A DNA stretch of 64,000 nt from Synechococcus sp. HJ21-Hayes (GTDB taxonomy: Bacteria > Cyanobacteriota > Cyanobacteriia > PCC-6307 > Cyanobiaceae), in assembly GCF_024345835.1 (NCBI RefSeq), contig NZ_JAGQBW010000006.1, forward strand, positions 62,001 to 126,000. The letters are read 5' to 3'. The position numbers and the translations under genes are program-made. The notes under the pieces are model-generated. The model did no database searches and was not told the origin of the DNA. It was given only the letters and a program-made list of their open reading frames with translations. The first letter of the stretch is position 1; each line of letters opens with the position of its first letter. Positions 22,430 through 32,023 of the stretch are shown one piece after another.

Positions 22430-23347
22430 ATGATGCTTGCCGGGATCGCTGAGGAGACCCTGCTGCTGGAGCTGCGGCGGCTGAGTTGGGGCGCAGCTGA
22501 CATCCTGCTGGCCTACGGGCGCGGCGACCAGCCTCCCTATGGTTTCCCTCAGGCCCTGAGCGTGGAGGACGGCGGTGAAGGCCCGGTGAGTGCGGCAGAT
22601 CTGGCCGTGAATCAGTGGCTGCTGGATGGGCTGGCTGCGGCCTTCCCCACGGCCCCCTGGACCCTGCTGAGCGAGGAGACCGCCAAGGAGCAACTCACCG
22701 CAGGCATGCCCCTCGAGGCCGAGTGGCTGTGGATCCTCGATCCGCTGGATGGCACCAAGGATTTTCTGCAGGGCACGGGCGAGTACGCGGTGCATCTGGC
22801 CCTGGTGCACCACGGTGCTCCGGTGCTTGGGGTGGTGCTGCTGCCCGAGCGGGAAGAGCTGTGGTTTGGCCTGGTGGAAGCCGGTGCCGAGGCCCCAGGC
22901 CGCGCCTGGCGCGAGAACCGCGCCGGTGAGCGGTTCCCCGCCAGCCTCAGCCCTCGCCAGGAGCTGGGCGAGCTGGTGCTGGTGGCCAGCCGCAACCACC
23001 GGGATCAGCGGCTGGAGCAGCTACTGGAGGCCCTGGCCCTGGGGGATACCAAGGCCATTGGCAGCGTGGGCGGCAAGGTGGCCACCATCCTGCGGGGTGA
23101 GACCGATCTCTACATCTCCCTCTCGGGTCAAAGTGCCCCGAAGGACTGGGACATGGCGGCGCCAGAAGCGGTGCTGCGGGCCGCTGGTGGTGCCTTCACC
23201 CACGCCGATGGGCGGGCCCTCGCCTACAACAGCGGTGACGTGCGTCAGGCCGGTTGCCTGATCGCCAGCCATGGCGCCAGCCACACCGCGCTCTGCGAAC
23301 GGGTCGCGGCGGCGATGGCCGTGATTGATCCGGGCTTCAGGGTTTAG
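22430..23347 (+). CDS. cysQ: 3'(2'),5'-bisphosphate nucleotidase / inositol-monophosphatase family
   Basis: The family removes 3'-phosphate from PAP, recycling a by-product of sulphate assimilation. The metal-site motifs are present: LLSEETAKEQ, then WILDPLDGTKDFLQGTGEYA, and near the C-terminus PKDWDMAAPEAVLRAAGG. The start is the ATG at 22430, in an ATGATG doublet, giving 305 residues; the longer frame upstream overlaps rsmI on the other strand. Alternative members of the family act on inositol phosphates, so the exact substrate is inferred. The gene is followed by a 6-base gap and a convergent kinase-like gene. Confidence 0.9.
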   Translation: MMLAGIAEETLLLELRRLSWGAADILLAYGRGDQPPYGFPQALSVEDGGEGPVSAADLAVNQWLLDGLAAAFPTAPWTLLSEETAKEQLTAGMPLEAEWLWILDPLDGTKDFLQGTGEYAVHLALVHHGAPVLGVVLLPEREELWFGLVEAGAEAPGRAWRENRAGERFPASLSPRQELGELVLVASRNHRDQRLEQLLEALALGDTKAIGSVGGKVATILRGETDLYISLSGQSAPKDWDMAAPEAVLRAAGGAFTHADGRALAYNSGDVRQAGCLIASHGASHTALCERVAAAMAVIDPGFRV

Positions 23348-23353
23348 CTGGTG

Positions 23354-23947
23354 CTACGTGGCCGCGATGGCTTGCTCGAGTTTGAGGATGCGTTCTTCGC
23401 GGCTGCCCCATAGTTCGATCAGCGGGGGGAAGGTGCTGCTATTGCGCAGTCCGTAGCGTCCATCGCGGTAGATCTGTTTGAAGATCAGGTCCATCGCGTC
23501 GCGATAGGCGTGGTCAATCGGGCGGATTCCGTCATCCTCCAGGTCCACGGGGGCTTGGTCAGTCTTGGGAATGAACACGAGTAGATCCAGGCAGTCGAGA
23601 CATTCACGGGTTGCCTCCAGCATGGATGCCACGAAGGCGTCGTCGATGTCTGAACGGCCACAGTCGGCAGCAAATTGGGAATAGGCGATGAAATCAATCG
23701 GGCACCGATCAAAGATCACCGGTTGCTTGCGTTGGCCATGGCGGTAGCAACGGCCGATGTTGTAGTACAGCATCAGACCGTTGTGATGGCGGGTGGCAGC
23801 ATCACGAAATTGAATCGTGTAAGGGCCATGCAGTCCCAGCACGCGGTAGGGCTCGTCTTCGAGCAGCGTGTTGGGGTGGGTGCTGACCCAGTCCTGCACC
23901 AGCGTGCTTTTGCCCATCGAATGGGCTCCTGTGATCGCAAGATTCAT
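23354..23947 (-). CDS. P-loop kinase-like AAA ATPase
   Basis: The protein has a P-loop at the very N-terminus (ITGAHSMGKSTLVQDW) and follows the nucleoside/shikimate-kinase-like fold, with VIFDRCPIDFIAYSQFA as a lid-proximal motif and LLVFIPKTDQAPVDLEDDGI further on. The domain is often annotated as AAA_28 or a thymidylate-kinase-like ATP-binding protein. At 197 residues it is single-domain and cytosolic. The substrate is unknown. It ends six bases from the cysQ stop and lies beyond the pnp terminator, so it has its own transcript. Confidence 0.7.
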   Translation of the reverse strand: MNLAITGAHSMGKSTLVQDWVSTHPNTLLEDEPYRVLGLHGPYTIQFRDAATRHHNGLMLYYNIGRCYRHGQRKQPVIFDRCPIDFIAYSQFAADCGRSDIDDAFVASMLEATRECLDCLDLLVFIPKTDQAPVDLEDDGIRPIDHAYRDAMDLIFKQIYRDGRYGLRNSSTFPPLIELWGSREERILKLEQAIAAT

Positions 23948-23983
23948 GGCGGTGGCTGCGAGCCCAAGACCCTGAACACAACC

Positions 23984-24014
23984 TAAAAAAAGCCGGCCCT
24001 AGGGGGCCGGCTTT
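23984..24014 (-). terminator. Intrinsic terminator of pnp
   Basis: AAAGCCGGCC (23989-23998) pairs with GGCCGGCTTT (24005-24014) around a 6-base loop. On the minus strand the hairpin is followed by a run of Ts (the A-run at 23985-23991 on the plus strand). It is about 60 bases after the pnp stop in transcription direction. Confidence 0.9.
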
Positions 24015-24074
24015 GCGGAATAACTCCGGTCTTGCTGAATTGATCTGGCTGAACCCGTCAGCCGTGTTGATGGC

Positions 24075-26207
24075 TCAGGCGCCGGCGGGCTCGTCGGCTT
24101 GGGGCACGCCCCGCAGGGTGAGGTTGATGCGACCGCGGTTGTCGATCTCGCGGACGCGCACGGTCACGTGGTCGCCCACCTTCACCACATCCTCCACTTT
24201 CTCCACGCGCGCTTCGGAGAGCTGGGAGATGTGGATCATGCCTTCCTTGCCGGGAAGGATCTCCACAAAGGCACCGATCGGGATCACGCGGGTCACGGCA
24301 CCGCTGAACACTTCGCCCTCGCTGACACGACGGGTGAGGCCCTCGATGATGCGCTGGGCTTCTTCAGCGGCGGCACCGTCGTGGCTGGCGATCGTCACGA
24401 TGCCGCCATCTTCGATGTCGATCTTGGTGTTGGTGCGCTCGGTGATGCCCTTGATGGTGCGGCCGCCGGGGCCGATCACGGTGCCGATCAGTTCCGGATC
24501 GATGCGGAAGCTGAGCAGGCGCGGGGCATGGGGGGAGAGCACATCGCGGGGCTTCTCGATCGCCTCGAGCATCTTCTCGAGGATGTGCAGGCGGGCGGGG
24601 CGTGCCTGGTTGATGGCGTCGGCCACGGTCTTCACCTCAAGACCGGTGATCTTCATGTCCATCTGCAGGGCGGTGATGCCCTTCTCGGTGCCGGCCACCT
24701 TGAAGTCCATGTCGCCGAGGAAGTCCTCGATGCCCTGGATGTCGGTGAGGATCCGCACCTCAGCGCCTTCCTTGATCAGGCCCATGGCGGCGCCGCTCAC
24801 GGGGGCCTTGAGGGGCACGCCCGCATCCATCAGGGCGATCGTGCTGCCGCACACCGAGCCCATCGAGGTGGAGCCATTGGAGCTCAGGCACTCCGACACC
24901 ACTCGCAGCACATAGGGGAAGCTCTCCTTGCTGGGCAGCACGGGCACCAAGGCCCGCTCGGCTAGGGCGCCGTGGCCGATCTCGCGGCGGCCGGGGCTGC
25001 GCATGGGCCGGGTTTCACCCACCGAGTAGGGGGGGAAGTTGTAGTGGTGCAGGTAGGTCTTCTCGGTGGACGGGTTGAGGTCGTCCATTTCCTGGGCGTC
25101 GCTCGGGGTGCCGAGGGTGGCGCAGGAGAGCACCTGGGTGAGGCCGCGCTGGAACAGGCCCGAACCATGCACGCGCTTGGGCAGCACACCGGCGGCGGCA
25201 CTGATGGGGCGCACCTCATCGAGGTTGCGGCCATCCACGCGCTTGCCTTCCTTGATGATCTGCTCACGCATGAGCTTTTTGGTGAGGCTCTTGTAGCTGT
25301 TGCCCAGCACCTTGCCGTTGCTGGACACGGCCACCTTCACGGCATCCTCATCCTTGAGGGCGGTGATCTTCTCGCTCACTTCCGCCTTGATGGCGTCGAG
25401 CTTCTCGTCCCGCTCGGCCTTGGTCTGGGAGAACTGCTTGAGCACCTCGCCGATGCCCTGGGCGCATTCCTTCTCAAGGAACTTGGGCAGGGTGTCGTCT
25501 TCGGCCTTGGCCTCGGGGATCACTTGTTCAATGCCCAGCTCCTTGAGCAGGTTCTGTTGGGCCTTGATCAGTTCGCTCACCGCTTCGTAGCCGAAGTCGA
25601 TGGCTTCGATCACATCCTGTTCGGCCAGCTGGTTGGCACCGGCCTCCACCATGATCACGCCCTGGGGGGTGCCGGCCACCACCAGGTCGAGCTCGGACCG
25701 CTCGATCTCGCGGTAGCTGGGGTTGAGCACGAAGTCGTCGCCCAGCAGGCCCACCCGCACGGCGGCCATGGGTCCATAGAAGGGGATCTTGGCCAGCAGG
25801 GTGGCCATCGAGGCGCCGGTCACGGCGAGCACATCGGGTGGCACCCGCTCATCGAGCGACATGCAGGTGGCCACGATCTGGAGGTCGTCGCGCATCCAGC
25901 TGGGGAAGAGCGGCCGCATGGGGCGGTCGATCAGGCGTGCGATCAGGGTGGCGCGCTCGGGGGGGCGGCTCTCGCGACGCATGAAGCTGCCGGGGATGCG
26001 ACCAGCGGCATAGAGCCGCTCCTCGTAGTCGCAGATCAGGGGCAGGAAATCGATGCCTTCACGGCCGCCGGAGCGGGTTGCCGTTACCAGAACAGCAGTA
26101 TCTCCGCACTCGACCATCACCGAGCCCCCAGCCTGGGGAGCGAACCGACCGGTGGTCAGCCGGATCTCCCGACCATCGAAGGAGATCGACTGAATGTGAC
26201 CTTGCAC
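24075..26207 (-). CDS. pnp: Polyribonucleotide nucleotidyltransferase (PNPase)
   Basis: PNPase degrades RNA 3' to 5' phosphorolytically and can add tails. The 710-residue protein has two RNase PH-like domains (for example [20 protein letters not shown] and [20 protein letters not shown] with the second core), a KH domain ([16 protein letters not shown]) and an S1 domain ([20 protein letters not shown]). All domains are complete. It is monocistronic: rpsN and its terminator lie upstream, and the pnp terminator lies downstream. In organisms such as cyanobacteria this enzyme is central to mRNA turnover and tailing. Confidence 0.98.
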   Translation of the reverse strand: MQGHIQSISFDGREIRLTTGRFAPQAGGSVMVECGDTAVLVTATRSGGREGIDFLPLICDYEERLYAAGRIPGSFMRRESRPPERATLIARLIDRPMRPLFPSWMRDDLQIVATCMSLDERVPPDVLAVTGASMATLLAKIPFYGPMAAVRVGLLGDDFVLNPSYREIERSELDLVVAGTPQGVIMVEAGANQLAEQDVIEAIDFGYEAVSELIKAQQNLLKELGIEQVIPEAKAEDDTLPKFLEKECAQGIGEVLKQFSQTKAERDEKLDAIKAEVSEKITALKDEDAVKVAVSSNGKVLGNSYKSLTKKLMREQIIKEGKRVDGRNLDEVRPISAAAGVLPKRVHGSGLFQRGLTQVLSCATLGTPSDAQEMDDLNPSTEKTYLHHYNFPPYSVGETRPMRSPGRREIGHGALAERALVPVLPSKESFPYVLRVVSECLSSNGSTSMGSVCGSTIALMDAGVPLKAPVSGAAMGLIKEGAEVRILTDIQGIEDFLGDMDFKVAGTEKGITALQMDMKITGLEVKTVADAINQARPARLHILEKMLEAIEKPRDVLSPHAPRLLSFRIDPELIGTVIGPGGRTIKGITERTNTKIDIEDGGIVTIASHDGAAAEEAQRIIEGLTRRVSEGEVFSGAVTRVIPIGAFVEILPGKEGMIHISQLSEARVEKVEDVVKVGDHVTVRVREIDNRGRINLTLRGVPQADEPAGA

Positions 26208-26324
26208 TTGGGCTTATGTCCGTTTTGTTGTCAAGGCCGATTCTCGCATTCGGGGCTGGAGTGCTGGGGGAACTGCCCCTTTCTTTTTGGAATGCTCGCC
26301 CGCTGTTCCGCAGTCGCAGGCATG

Positions 26325-26349
26325 AAAAAAAGGCACCTTGCGGTGCCTT
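26325..26349 (-). terminator. Intrinsic terminator after rpsN
   Basis: AAGGCACC (26330-26337) pairs with GGTGCCTT (26342-26349) around TTGC, preceded on the plus strand by an A-run (26325-26331). Read on the minus strand this is a hairpin plus T-run, 44 bases after the rpsN stop. Confidence 0.9.
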
Positions 26350-26392
26350 GGTGGGTTGCCTGATGGGATACGGCTCGTATCCCCAGCCCGGT

Positions 26393-26695
26393 TCACCAGG
26401 ACGACTTGACCACGCCGGGCAGTTCACCCTTGTGGGCGCGCTCACGCAGCTGGTTGCGGCACAGGCCGAAATCGCGATACACACCCCGGGGCTTGCCGGT
26501 GGCCCAGCAACGGTTGCGCAGGCGGGTGCGGGCGCTGTTACGGGGCAGGTTTTGGATCTTGCGGTGGATCTCCAGGCGCTCCATCGGATCCGCAGCCGTT
26601 TCGAAGGCGTCCATCAGGGCGGCGCGCTTGGCGGCGTAGCGCTCGACCATCTTCTGGCGCTTGACGTCGCGCGCAATCATCGACTTCTTCGCCAT
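26393..26695 (-). CDS. rpsN: 30S ribosomal protein S14
   Basis: The 100-residue protein begins [20 protein letters not shown] and has the S14 signature [20 protein letters not shown] followed by [20 protein letters not shown] and a terminal KSSW. It is the long, zinc-free form: the four-cysteine zinc ribbon of the short form is absent. It is bound in the head of the small subunit. The gene follows nth with 35 bases between, and a strong terminator follows. Confidence 0.98.
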   Translation of the reverse strand: MAKKSMIARDVKRQKMVERYAAKRAALMDAFETAADPMERLEIHRKIQNLPRNSARTRLRNRCWATGKPRGVYRDFGLCRNQLRERAHKGELPGVVKSSW

Positions 26696-26730
26696 GCGGC
26701 CTGGGTCTCGTAATGCAGTGATGAATGAGC

Positions 26731-27396
26731 CTACCCCTTCGGGGTGTGGCTAGGGCAGAGGTCGGCAATGGGGCAACCGTTGCACTTGGGGCTCCGGGCT
26801 GTGCATACGGCCCGGCCATGGAAGATCAGCCGGATCGAGAGGTTTTGCCAGTCGGCCTGGGGCACCAGCTTCATCAGGTCGGGTTCGATCTGGCGCGGCT
26901 CGGTTTTGCGGGTGAGCCTGAGGCGCTGGCTCAGGCGGCTCACGTGGGTGTCCACGGTGACGCCGGCATTGATGCCAAAGCACCAGGCCAGCACCACCGA
27001 CGCTGTTTTGCGGGCCACCCCGGGCAGCACCAGCAATTCCTCCATGCTGCGGGGCACCTCGCCGCCATGGCGCTCCATCAGCAGGCGGGAGCTGGCCACG
27101 ATGTTTTTGGCCTTGTTGCGGAAGAAGCCGGCCGATTTCACGTAGGGCTCCACCGCATCGGCCTCCACCGCCGCCGCCGCCGCGGCATCAGGGAAGCGCT
27201 CGAACAGGGCCGGGGTGATCAGGTTGACCCGCTCATCGGTGCACTGGGCCGAGAGCATGGTGGCGATCAGTAGCTCGTAGGGGGTGCGCCAGTCGAGCGA
27301 GCAGGTGGCGTGGGGATAGAGCTCGCCCAGGCGCTCCAGCAGCTGGGGGGCACGGGTTTTGGCCGAGGGGAAACGGCCGCGCCGGGGGCTGGTCAA
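26731..27396 (-). CDS. nth: Endonuclease III
   Basis: DNA glycosylase/AP-lyase for oxidised pyrimidines. The helix-hairpin-helix is [15 protein letters not shown], the catalytic Asp lies in [15 protein letters not shown], and the catalytic Lys in the [15 protein letters not shown] to LPGVARKTA region. The iron-sulphur cluster ligands follow the exact C-x6-C-x2-C-x5-C spacing in [17 protein letters not shown]. Full length (221 residues). It overlaps the rseP stop by four bases, so nth and rseP are translationally coupled. Confidence 0.97.
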   Translation of the reverse strand: MTSPRRGRFPSAKTRAPQLLERLGELYPHATCSLDWRTPYELLIATMLSAQCTDERVNLITPALFERFPDAAAAAAVEADAVEPYVKSAGFFRNKAKNIVASSRLLMERHGGEVPRSMEELLVLPGVARKTASVVLAWCFGINAGVTVDTHVSRLSQRLRLTRKTEPRQIEPDLMKLVPQADWQNLSIRLIFHGRAVCTARSPKCNGCPIADLCPSHTPKG

Positions 27397-28481
27397 CGGC
27401 CCAGCAGTTGCTGCACCGCCGCCAGCTGGCTGGTGTCCTTCACGATCAGCACCAGGCTCAGGCCCACCAGGAACACAAAGCCCGACTGCATGAAGGCCAG
27501 CTGGAACTTCTCGGGCACGGGCTTGCCGCGCAGGCCTTCAATCAACAGCAGCGCGAACTGGCCGCCATCGAGCAGGGGCAGGGGCAGGGCATTGAGCACT
27601 GCCAGGTTGATGGAGATCAGCGCGGTGTAGAGGAACAGGCTGCTGCCGCCCTGCTTAGCCAGGGAGGCACCCATCTCCACGATCTTCACCGGGCCTGATA
27701 CCTGGCCGGCGGTTTCGCCGAAGTGGGTGGCCAGGGTCATGAATCCTTCCACCGTGCGCCGGGTGAGAGCGGTGAAGTCCTGATTGGCCTGGCGCAGGAT
27801 TTCACCGGGGCCGGTGGCGGCGCGGAAGGCCTCGCTGCCGTTGGGTTGCAGCTGCGCCCCGATTCGCCCCACGCCCCCCACATCGGCCGGGGTGAGTTGC
27901 AGTTGCAGGCGCTGGTTGCCCCGTTCAGTTTCGAGGCGCAGGGTTTGGTCGGGGGCGGTTTTCACCCGCTGCACCAGATCGGCCACAGCCGCTTGGCCGC
28001 CGCCGAGATCGGCGCCATCGAGCCGCAGGATGCGATCGCCGGGCTGCAGACCCGAGGCCGCTGCAGCCTGGCCGGGCTGTACGCCTGCCACCAGCACCCC
28101 CGGGGTGGCGCTGAAGCCTGCGGGGATGCCCACCACCAAACCCTGGGCCACCAGTACCGCCCAGGCCAGCAGCAGATTGGCCAGCACGCCCGCCGCAATC
28201 ACCAGGGCCCGCTGGGGAAGAGGGCGATTGCGCAGCAGGTCGGGATCGTTGGCGGGGATGGCGCTGTCGTCGTCATCATCCGGGAACGACACGTAGCCCC
28301 CGAGGGGGATGGCCCGCAGGGCGAACTGCACCCCGCGGCGCTGGCGTTCGAGCAGGGCTGGGCCAAAGCCGATCGAGAAACCGCTGACGCGGATGCCCTG
28401 CCAGGTGGCGGCGAAGAAGTGGCCAGCCTCATGAATCACAACCAAGCCGGCCAAAATCAGGAGTGCCGTCAGTACGCCCAC
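27393..28481 (-). CDS. rseP: RIP-family site-2 metalloprotease
   Basis: An intramembrane zinc protease that cleaves regulatory membrane proteins. The HEXXH motif is LVVIHEAGHFFAA in the first membrane segment, and the second metal-ligand motif is LNALPLPLLDGGQ near the C-terminus. A PDZ domain lies between (LQPGDRILRLDGADLGGGQA). Four or more membrane segments are visible. I choose the GTG at 28481 (VGVLTALLILAG) because homologues begin close to it; a GTG four codons earlier is also possible. The frame continues upstream without homology, which is typical of a shadow extension. Confidence 0.9.
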   Translation of the reverse strand: MGVLTALLILAGLVVIHEAGHFFAATWQGIRVSGFSIGFGPALLERQRRGVQFALRAIPLGGYVSFPDDDDDSAIPANDPDLLRNRPLPQRALVIAAGVLANLLLAWAVLVAQGLVVGIPAGFSATPGVLVAGVQPGQAAAASGLQPGDRILRLDGADLGGGQAAVADLVQRVKTAPDQTLRLETERGNQRLQLQLTPADVGGVGRIGAQLQPNGSEAFRAATGPGEILRQANQDFTALTRRTVEGFMTLATHFGETAGQVSGPVKIVEMGASLAKQGGSSLFLYTALISINLAVLNALPLPLLDGGQFALLLIEGLRGKPVPEKFQLAFMQSGFVFLVGLSLVLIVKDTSQLAAVQQLLGR

Positions 28482-28573
28482 GCTGTTGCCCACTGGATCG
28501 ATCCATTGTGGAGCTATCCGGAGAAGGCCGTGGTGGGGCCATAGCGTTGGCAGCGGCTGTTCAAGGCTGCTGC

Positions 28574-30067
28574 GTGACCGCAATTCACCGTTGTGATGCC
28601 CTGCTTGTGGGAGCCGGGATCATGGGGGCCACCCTGGCCAGCCTGCTGAAGCAGTTGGAGCCTGGGCTGGAGGTGGTGGTGCTGGAGCGGCTGCCGGGGC
28701 TGGCGGCCGAGAGCAGTGCGGCGATGAACAACGCCGGTACGGGCCATGCCGCCAACTGCGAGCTCAACTACACGCCCGAGGCGCCTGATGGCTCGCTGCC
28801 CACGGGTAAGGCCCTGGCCATCAATGCCTCCTTTGAGCGCAGCCTTGAGGCCTGGAGCTCCCTGGTGGAGCAGCAGATGCTGCCCGCGCCGAAGTCCTTC
28901 ATCCGGTCGGTGCCACACCTGAGCTTCGTGTGGGGAGAGCCGAACGTGGCGTTTCTGCGGCGCCGCTACGAGGCCCTGAGCGCCTCGCCCCAGTTCTCCA
29001 CCATGGCTTGGAGCACGGATCCGGCGGAGCTGCGCCGGTGGATGCCGTTGGTGATGGCGGGGCGTGCTCTGACCCATCCCCTGGCGGCCACCCGCGTGAC
29101 CCGTGGCACGGATGTGAATTTCGGAGCGCTCACGGCGCTGCTGCTGGAGGGGCTCGCACAGCGGGGCGCGTTGCAGGTGCGGCGGGGCCATGAGGTGATG
29201 GGACTGGAGTCGCTGGCGGTCCCCCTGGGCCGGCGGGAGTGGCGGGTGCAGGCCAAAACGGCCGATGGCCGGCTGGAGCAGTTCCAGGCGCCGTTTGTGT
29301 TCCTCGGGGCCGGCGGCGGCAGCTTGCCGCTGCTGCAGCGCTCCGGCATCCCGGAGGGACGTGTGTATGGCGCGTTCCCTGTGAGTGGCCAGTGGCTGGT
29401 GTGTCGCAACCCCGAGGTGATCGCCGCCCACAACGCCAAGGTGTACGGCAAGGCGGCGGTGGGGGCGCCGCCGATGTCGGTGCCGCACCTCGACACCCGC
29501 TGGATTGAGGGCCAGCGGGCCCTGCTGTTCGGCCCCTACGCCGGTTTCAGCACCCGCTTTCTGAAGCAGGGCTCCCTATGGGATCTGCCCAGGTCTGTGC
29601 GGCCCAGCAACCTGCTGCCCAGCCTGCAGGTGGGCCTGGAGAACTTCGATCTGGTGCGCTACCTGGTGGGCCAGGTGGTGCAGACCCCGGAGCAGCGGCT
29701 CGCCAGCCTGCGCCACTTCCTGCCCGAGGCCCAGGCGGCCGACTGGGAGCTGGCGGTGGCTGGCCAGCGGGTGCAGATCATCAAGCAGGTGAGCGGCCGC
29801 GGCAGCCTGCAGATGGGCACCGAGGTGGTGAGCAGCGCCGACGGCTCCCTGGCGGCCTTGTTGGGTGCTTCCCCCGGGGCTTCCACGGCGGTGCAGACGA
29901 TGCTCGAGGTGTTGCAGCGCTGTTGGCCCGAGCAGATGGCCAGCGAGGCCTGGCAGCAGCGGCTGCAGCAGTTGATCCCCTCCTGGGGGCAGAGCCTTGG
30001 GGCCGATCCAGCGCTGCTGGCCCGGGTGCGCGAGCGCAGTAATGCCCTGCTGGGGCTGGAGGCGTAG
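28574..30067 (+). CDS. mqo: Malate:quinone oxidoreductase
   Basis: FAD-dependent membrane-associated enzyme that oxidises malate to oxaloacetate and passes electrons to quinone. The N-terminal Rossmann FAD site is DALLVGAGIMGATLASLL, followed by GLAAESSAAMNNAGTGHAAN and YTPEAPDGS, typical of Mqo. Later blocks include FGPYAGFSTRFLKQGSLWDL and a C-terminal region with GTEVVSSADGSLAALLGASP. I choose the GTG at 28574 (VTAIHRCDALLVG) because the longer frame begins inside the rseP upstream region and adds non-homologous sequence. 497 residues. Convergent with serS. Confidence 0.93.
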   Translation: MTAIHRCDALLVGAGIMGATLASLLKQLEPGLEVVVLERLPGLAAESSAAMNNAGTGHAANCELNYTPEAPDGSLPTGKALAINASFERSLEAWSSLVEQQMLPAPKSFIRSVPHLSFVWGEPNVAFLRRRYEALSASPQFSTMAWSTDPAELRRWMPLVMAGRALTHPLAATRVTRGTDVNFGALTALLLEGLAQRGALQVRRGHEVMGLESLAVPLGRREWRVQAKTADGRLEQFQAPFVFLGAGGGSLPLLQRSGIPEGRVYGAFPVSGQWLVCRNPEVIAAHNAKVYGKAAVGAPPMSVPHLDTRWIEGQRALLFGPYAGFSTRFLKQGSLWDLPRSVRPSNLLPSLQVGLENFDLVRYLVGQVVQTPEQRLASLRHFLPEAQAADWELAVAGQRVQIIKQVSGRGSLQMGTEVVSSADGSLAALLGASPGASTAVQTMLEVLQRCWPEQMASEAWQQRLQQLIPSWGQSLGADPALLARVRERSNALLGLEA

Positions 30068-30080
30068 CAGGGCCGCTGCC

Positions 30081-30118
30081 CTCCAGGAATGGTGCACCGC
30101 GGTGCACCATTCCTGGAG
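30081..30118. repeat. 38-bp perfect palindrome between mqo and serS
   Basis: Every base from 30081 to 30118 pairs with its mirror position (19-bp arms, centre between 30099 and 30100, no loop); the arm starts CTCCAGGAATGGTGCACC. It lies 14 bases after the mqo stop and 34 bases before the serS stop in the convergent gap. No T-run follows on either strand. It could be a bidirectional termination or protein-binding element, or a cruciform-prone repeat. Confidence 0.9.
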
Positions 30119-30151
30119 ACACCGCGCGAACCTCCTAACCGCCTTAGGCCT

Positions 30152-31429
30152 TCAGGGCGTCGTGACGCGTTCGGCGCCGAAGTAGGGCACCAGGGCTGCC
30201 GGCAGTTGCACCGAGCCATCGGCCTGCTGGCCGGTTTCCAACAGGGCGGCCATGGTGCGGCCCACGGCCAGACCGCTGCCGTTAAGGGTGTGCACCAGCT
30301 GGGTGGCTTTGCCGTCCTTGAGGCGGATGGCCGAGCGGCGGGCCTGGAAGTCGCCACACACGCTGCAACTGGAGATCTCCCGGTAGGAGCCGGCACCGGG
30401 CAGCCACACCTCCAGGTCGTAGGTGCGGGAGGCGGAGAAGCCCATGTCGCCCGTGCAGAGTTCGATCTTGCGGTAGGGCAGCTCCAGGGCTTCCAGCACG
30501 GCTTCCGCATCGGCCGTGATCTGTTGATGCGCCTCGGCGGAGTGCTCGGGATGGCAGAACCAGTAGAGCTCCACTTTGTTGAACTGGTGCAGGCGGATCA
30601 GGCCGCGGGTGTCGCGCCCGTAGCTACCCGCTTCGCGGCGGAAGCAGGGGGTGTAGGCCACGTATTTGAGCGGAAGCTGCTCCGCCGGAATCACCTCGTC
30701 GCGGTGCAGTGAGGTCACAGGCACCTCGGCGGTGGGGGTGAGCCAGAGGTCGTCTTCGGCGCAGCGGAAGCTCTCCTCGGCGAACTTGGGCAGTTGGCCG
30801 GAACCGGTGAGGCTGGCGCTGTTCACCAGGATCGGCGGCATCACCTCCCGGTAGCCCTTGGTGCCGTGGAGGTCGAGCATGAAGCTGATCAGGGCCCGCT
30901 CGAGCCGGGCGCCCTGGCCCATCAGGGTTACGAAGCGACTCTGGGCGATGCGCACCGAGCGCTCCGTTTCGAACAGCCCCAGTCGTTCGGCGATCTGCCA
31001 GTGCTCCTGAAGCCCTTCCTCCACGCGGGGGGTGCCCCAGCGCTTGATCTCAATGTTGTCGGTTTCGCTGCTGCCGTTGGGGGCCTCGGGCGAGGGCAGG
31101 TTGGGCAGGGTGAGGAGCTGCTCGCGCAGCTTGGCGTCCAGCGCCTTCTCTTCCTCCTCCAGCACTGCCACCTGCTGCTTGATGCGGTTGCCCTGGTCCC
31201 GTAGGGCCTGAACCTCCGGACCATTGGCTGCTGCGCCCGCCTTGATCTTGAGGCCCACGTCTTTGCCGATGCGGTTGCCCTCGGCCTGGAGGTTGCTGCG
31301 CTGCTCCTCCAGGTCGCGGGCTTGCTTGGCAATCAACTGCAGGCCCGTGAGATCGAGCGTCATGCCACGACGCCCGAGCTGTTCGGTGATCAGCTCGGGG
31401 TTGTCGCGCAGCAGGCGCTGATCCAGCAC
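30152..31429 (-). CDS. serS: Seryl-tRNA synthetase
   Basis: Class II aminoacyl-tRNA synthetase charging tRNA-Ser. The N-terminal arm is a long helical hairpin (EEQRSNLQAEGNRIGKDVGL). The catalytic domain carries GARLERALISFMLDLHG, motif 2 TPCFRREAGSYGRDTRG and motif 3 with EISSCSVCGDFQARR. The C-terminal GSGLAVGRTMAALLE block is also typical. Full length, 425 residues. It converges with mqo. Confidence 0.98.
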   Translation of the reverse strand: MLDQRLLRDNPELITEQLGRRGMTLDLTGLQLIAKQARDLEEQRSNLQAEGNRIGKDVGLKIKAGAAANGPEVQALRDQGNRIKQQVAVLEEEEKALDAKLREQLLTLPNLPSPEAPNGSSETDNIEIKRWGTPRVEEGLQEHWQIAERLGLFETERSVRIAQSRFVTLMGQGARLERALISFMLDLHGTKGYREVMPPILVNSASLTGSGQLPKFAEESFRCAEDDLWLTPTAEVPVTSLHRDEVIPAEQLPLKYVAYTPCFRREAGSYGRDTRGLIRLHQFNKVELYWFCHPEHSAEAHQQITADAEAVLEALELPYRKIELCTGDMGFSASRTYDLEVWLPGAGSYREISSCSVCGDFQARRSAIRLKDGKATQLVHTLNGSGLAVGRTMAALLETGQQADGSVQLPAALVPYFGAERVTTP

Positions 31430-31481
31430 GGGCCCAATAGCAAGTGGGCTGAGCCTACGGGCCGGGGTTCGGGACGGCGCT

Positions 31482-31757
31482 TCAGAGCACCTGCACCACT
31501 TCGCTCACCTCGGGGATGGCTTCGCGCAGCTTGCGCTCGATGCCCATCTTGAGGGTCATGGTGCTGCTGGGGCAGGAGCCGCAGGCGCCCTGCAGGCGCA
31601 CCTTCACGATCGGGCCGTCGATCTCCACCACTTCCACGTTGCCGCCATCGGCCATCAGATAGGGGCGCAGCTCATCGAGGGTGCGCTCCACGTTCTCGAG
31701 GGTGAGGGCGTGGGGATCGCTGGCCTCAGGGGCTGCGGGGGTGGTGTCGGTGCTCAT
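31482..31757 (-). CDS. nfu: NifU-like iron-sulphur scaffold protein
   Basis: The 91-residue protein is a stand-alone Nfu domain. It has [20 protein letters not shown] and [20 protein letters not shown], with the CxxC cluster ligands. Cyanobacterial Nfu delivers [4Fe-4S] clusters to target proteins such as photosystem I. Short N-terminal acidic linker. Monocistronic in this view, 52 bases beyond the serS start. Confidence 0.95.
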   Translation of the reverse strand: MSTDTTPAAPEASDPHALTLENVERTLDELRPYLMADGGNVEVVEIDGPIVKVRLQGACGSCPSSTMTLKMGIERKLREAIPEVSEVVQVL

Positions 31758-31838
31758 GGTGTTCCAGGGGGGGCTTACAGCCGAGCTTAGGAATGGCCCT
31801 TCCTGAGCTGATTGGGGTGGCGCGTTTGGGGCAGCACC

Positions 31839-31946
31839 TCAGCTGTGCGTTGCACCGCTGAGATTCACGATCACCACGCCAGCGGCGATCAGGGCCATGC
31901 CCACCGGCACGATCGCCAGGAGCGACAGCAGCCAGGGATTGGCCAT
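31839..31946 (-). CDS. Small single-pass membrane protein, 35 aa
   Basis: The ATG at 31946 opens a 35-codon frame with one clear hydrophobic helix (LLSLLAIVPVGMALIAAGVV) and a short polar tail. Its size and composition resemble the very small photosynthetic-complex subunits of cyanobacteria, but I cannot match it to a named one. It lies between nfu and lepA, divergent to lepA. Real translation is likely given the neighbouring spacing but not proven. Confidence 0.5.
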   Translation of the reverse strand: MANPWLLSLLAIVPVGMALIAAGVVIVNLSGATHS

Positions 31947-32023
31947 GGCGGGAAAGAGCGGATGTCTCTCCTTAGGATCGAGCGACTGAGATCCACCCAC
32001 CCGAACCGGGACTCCGCCACCGA

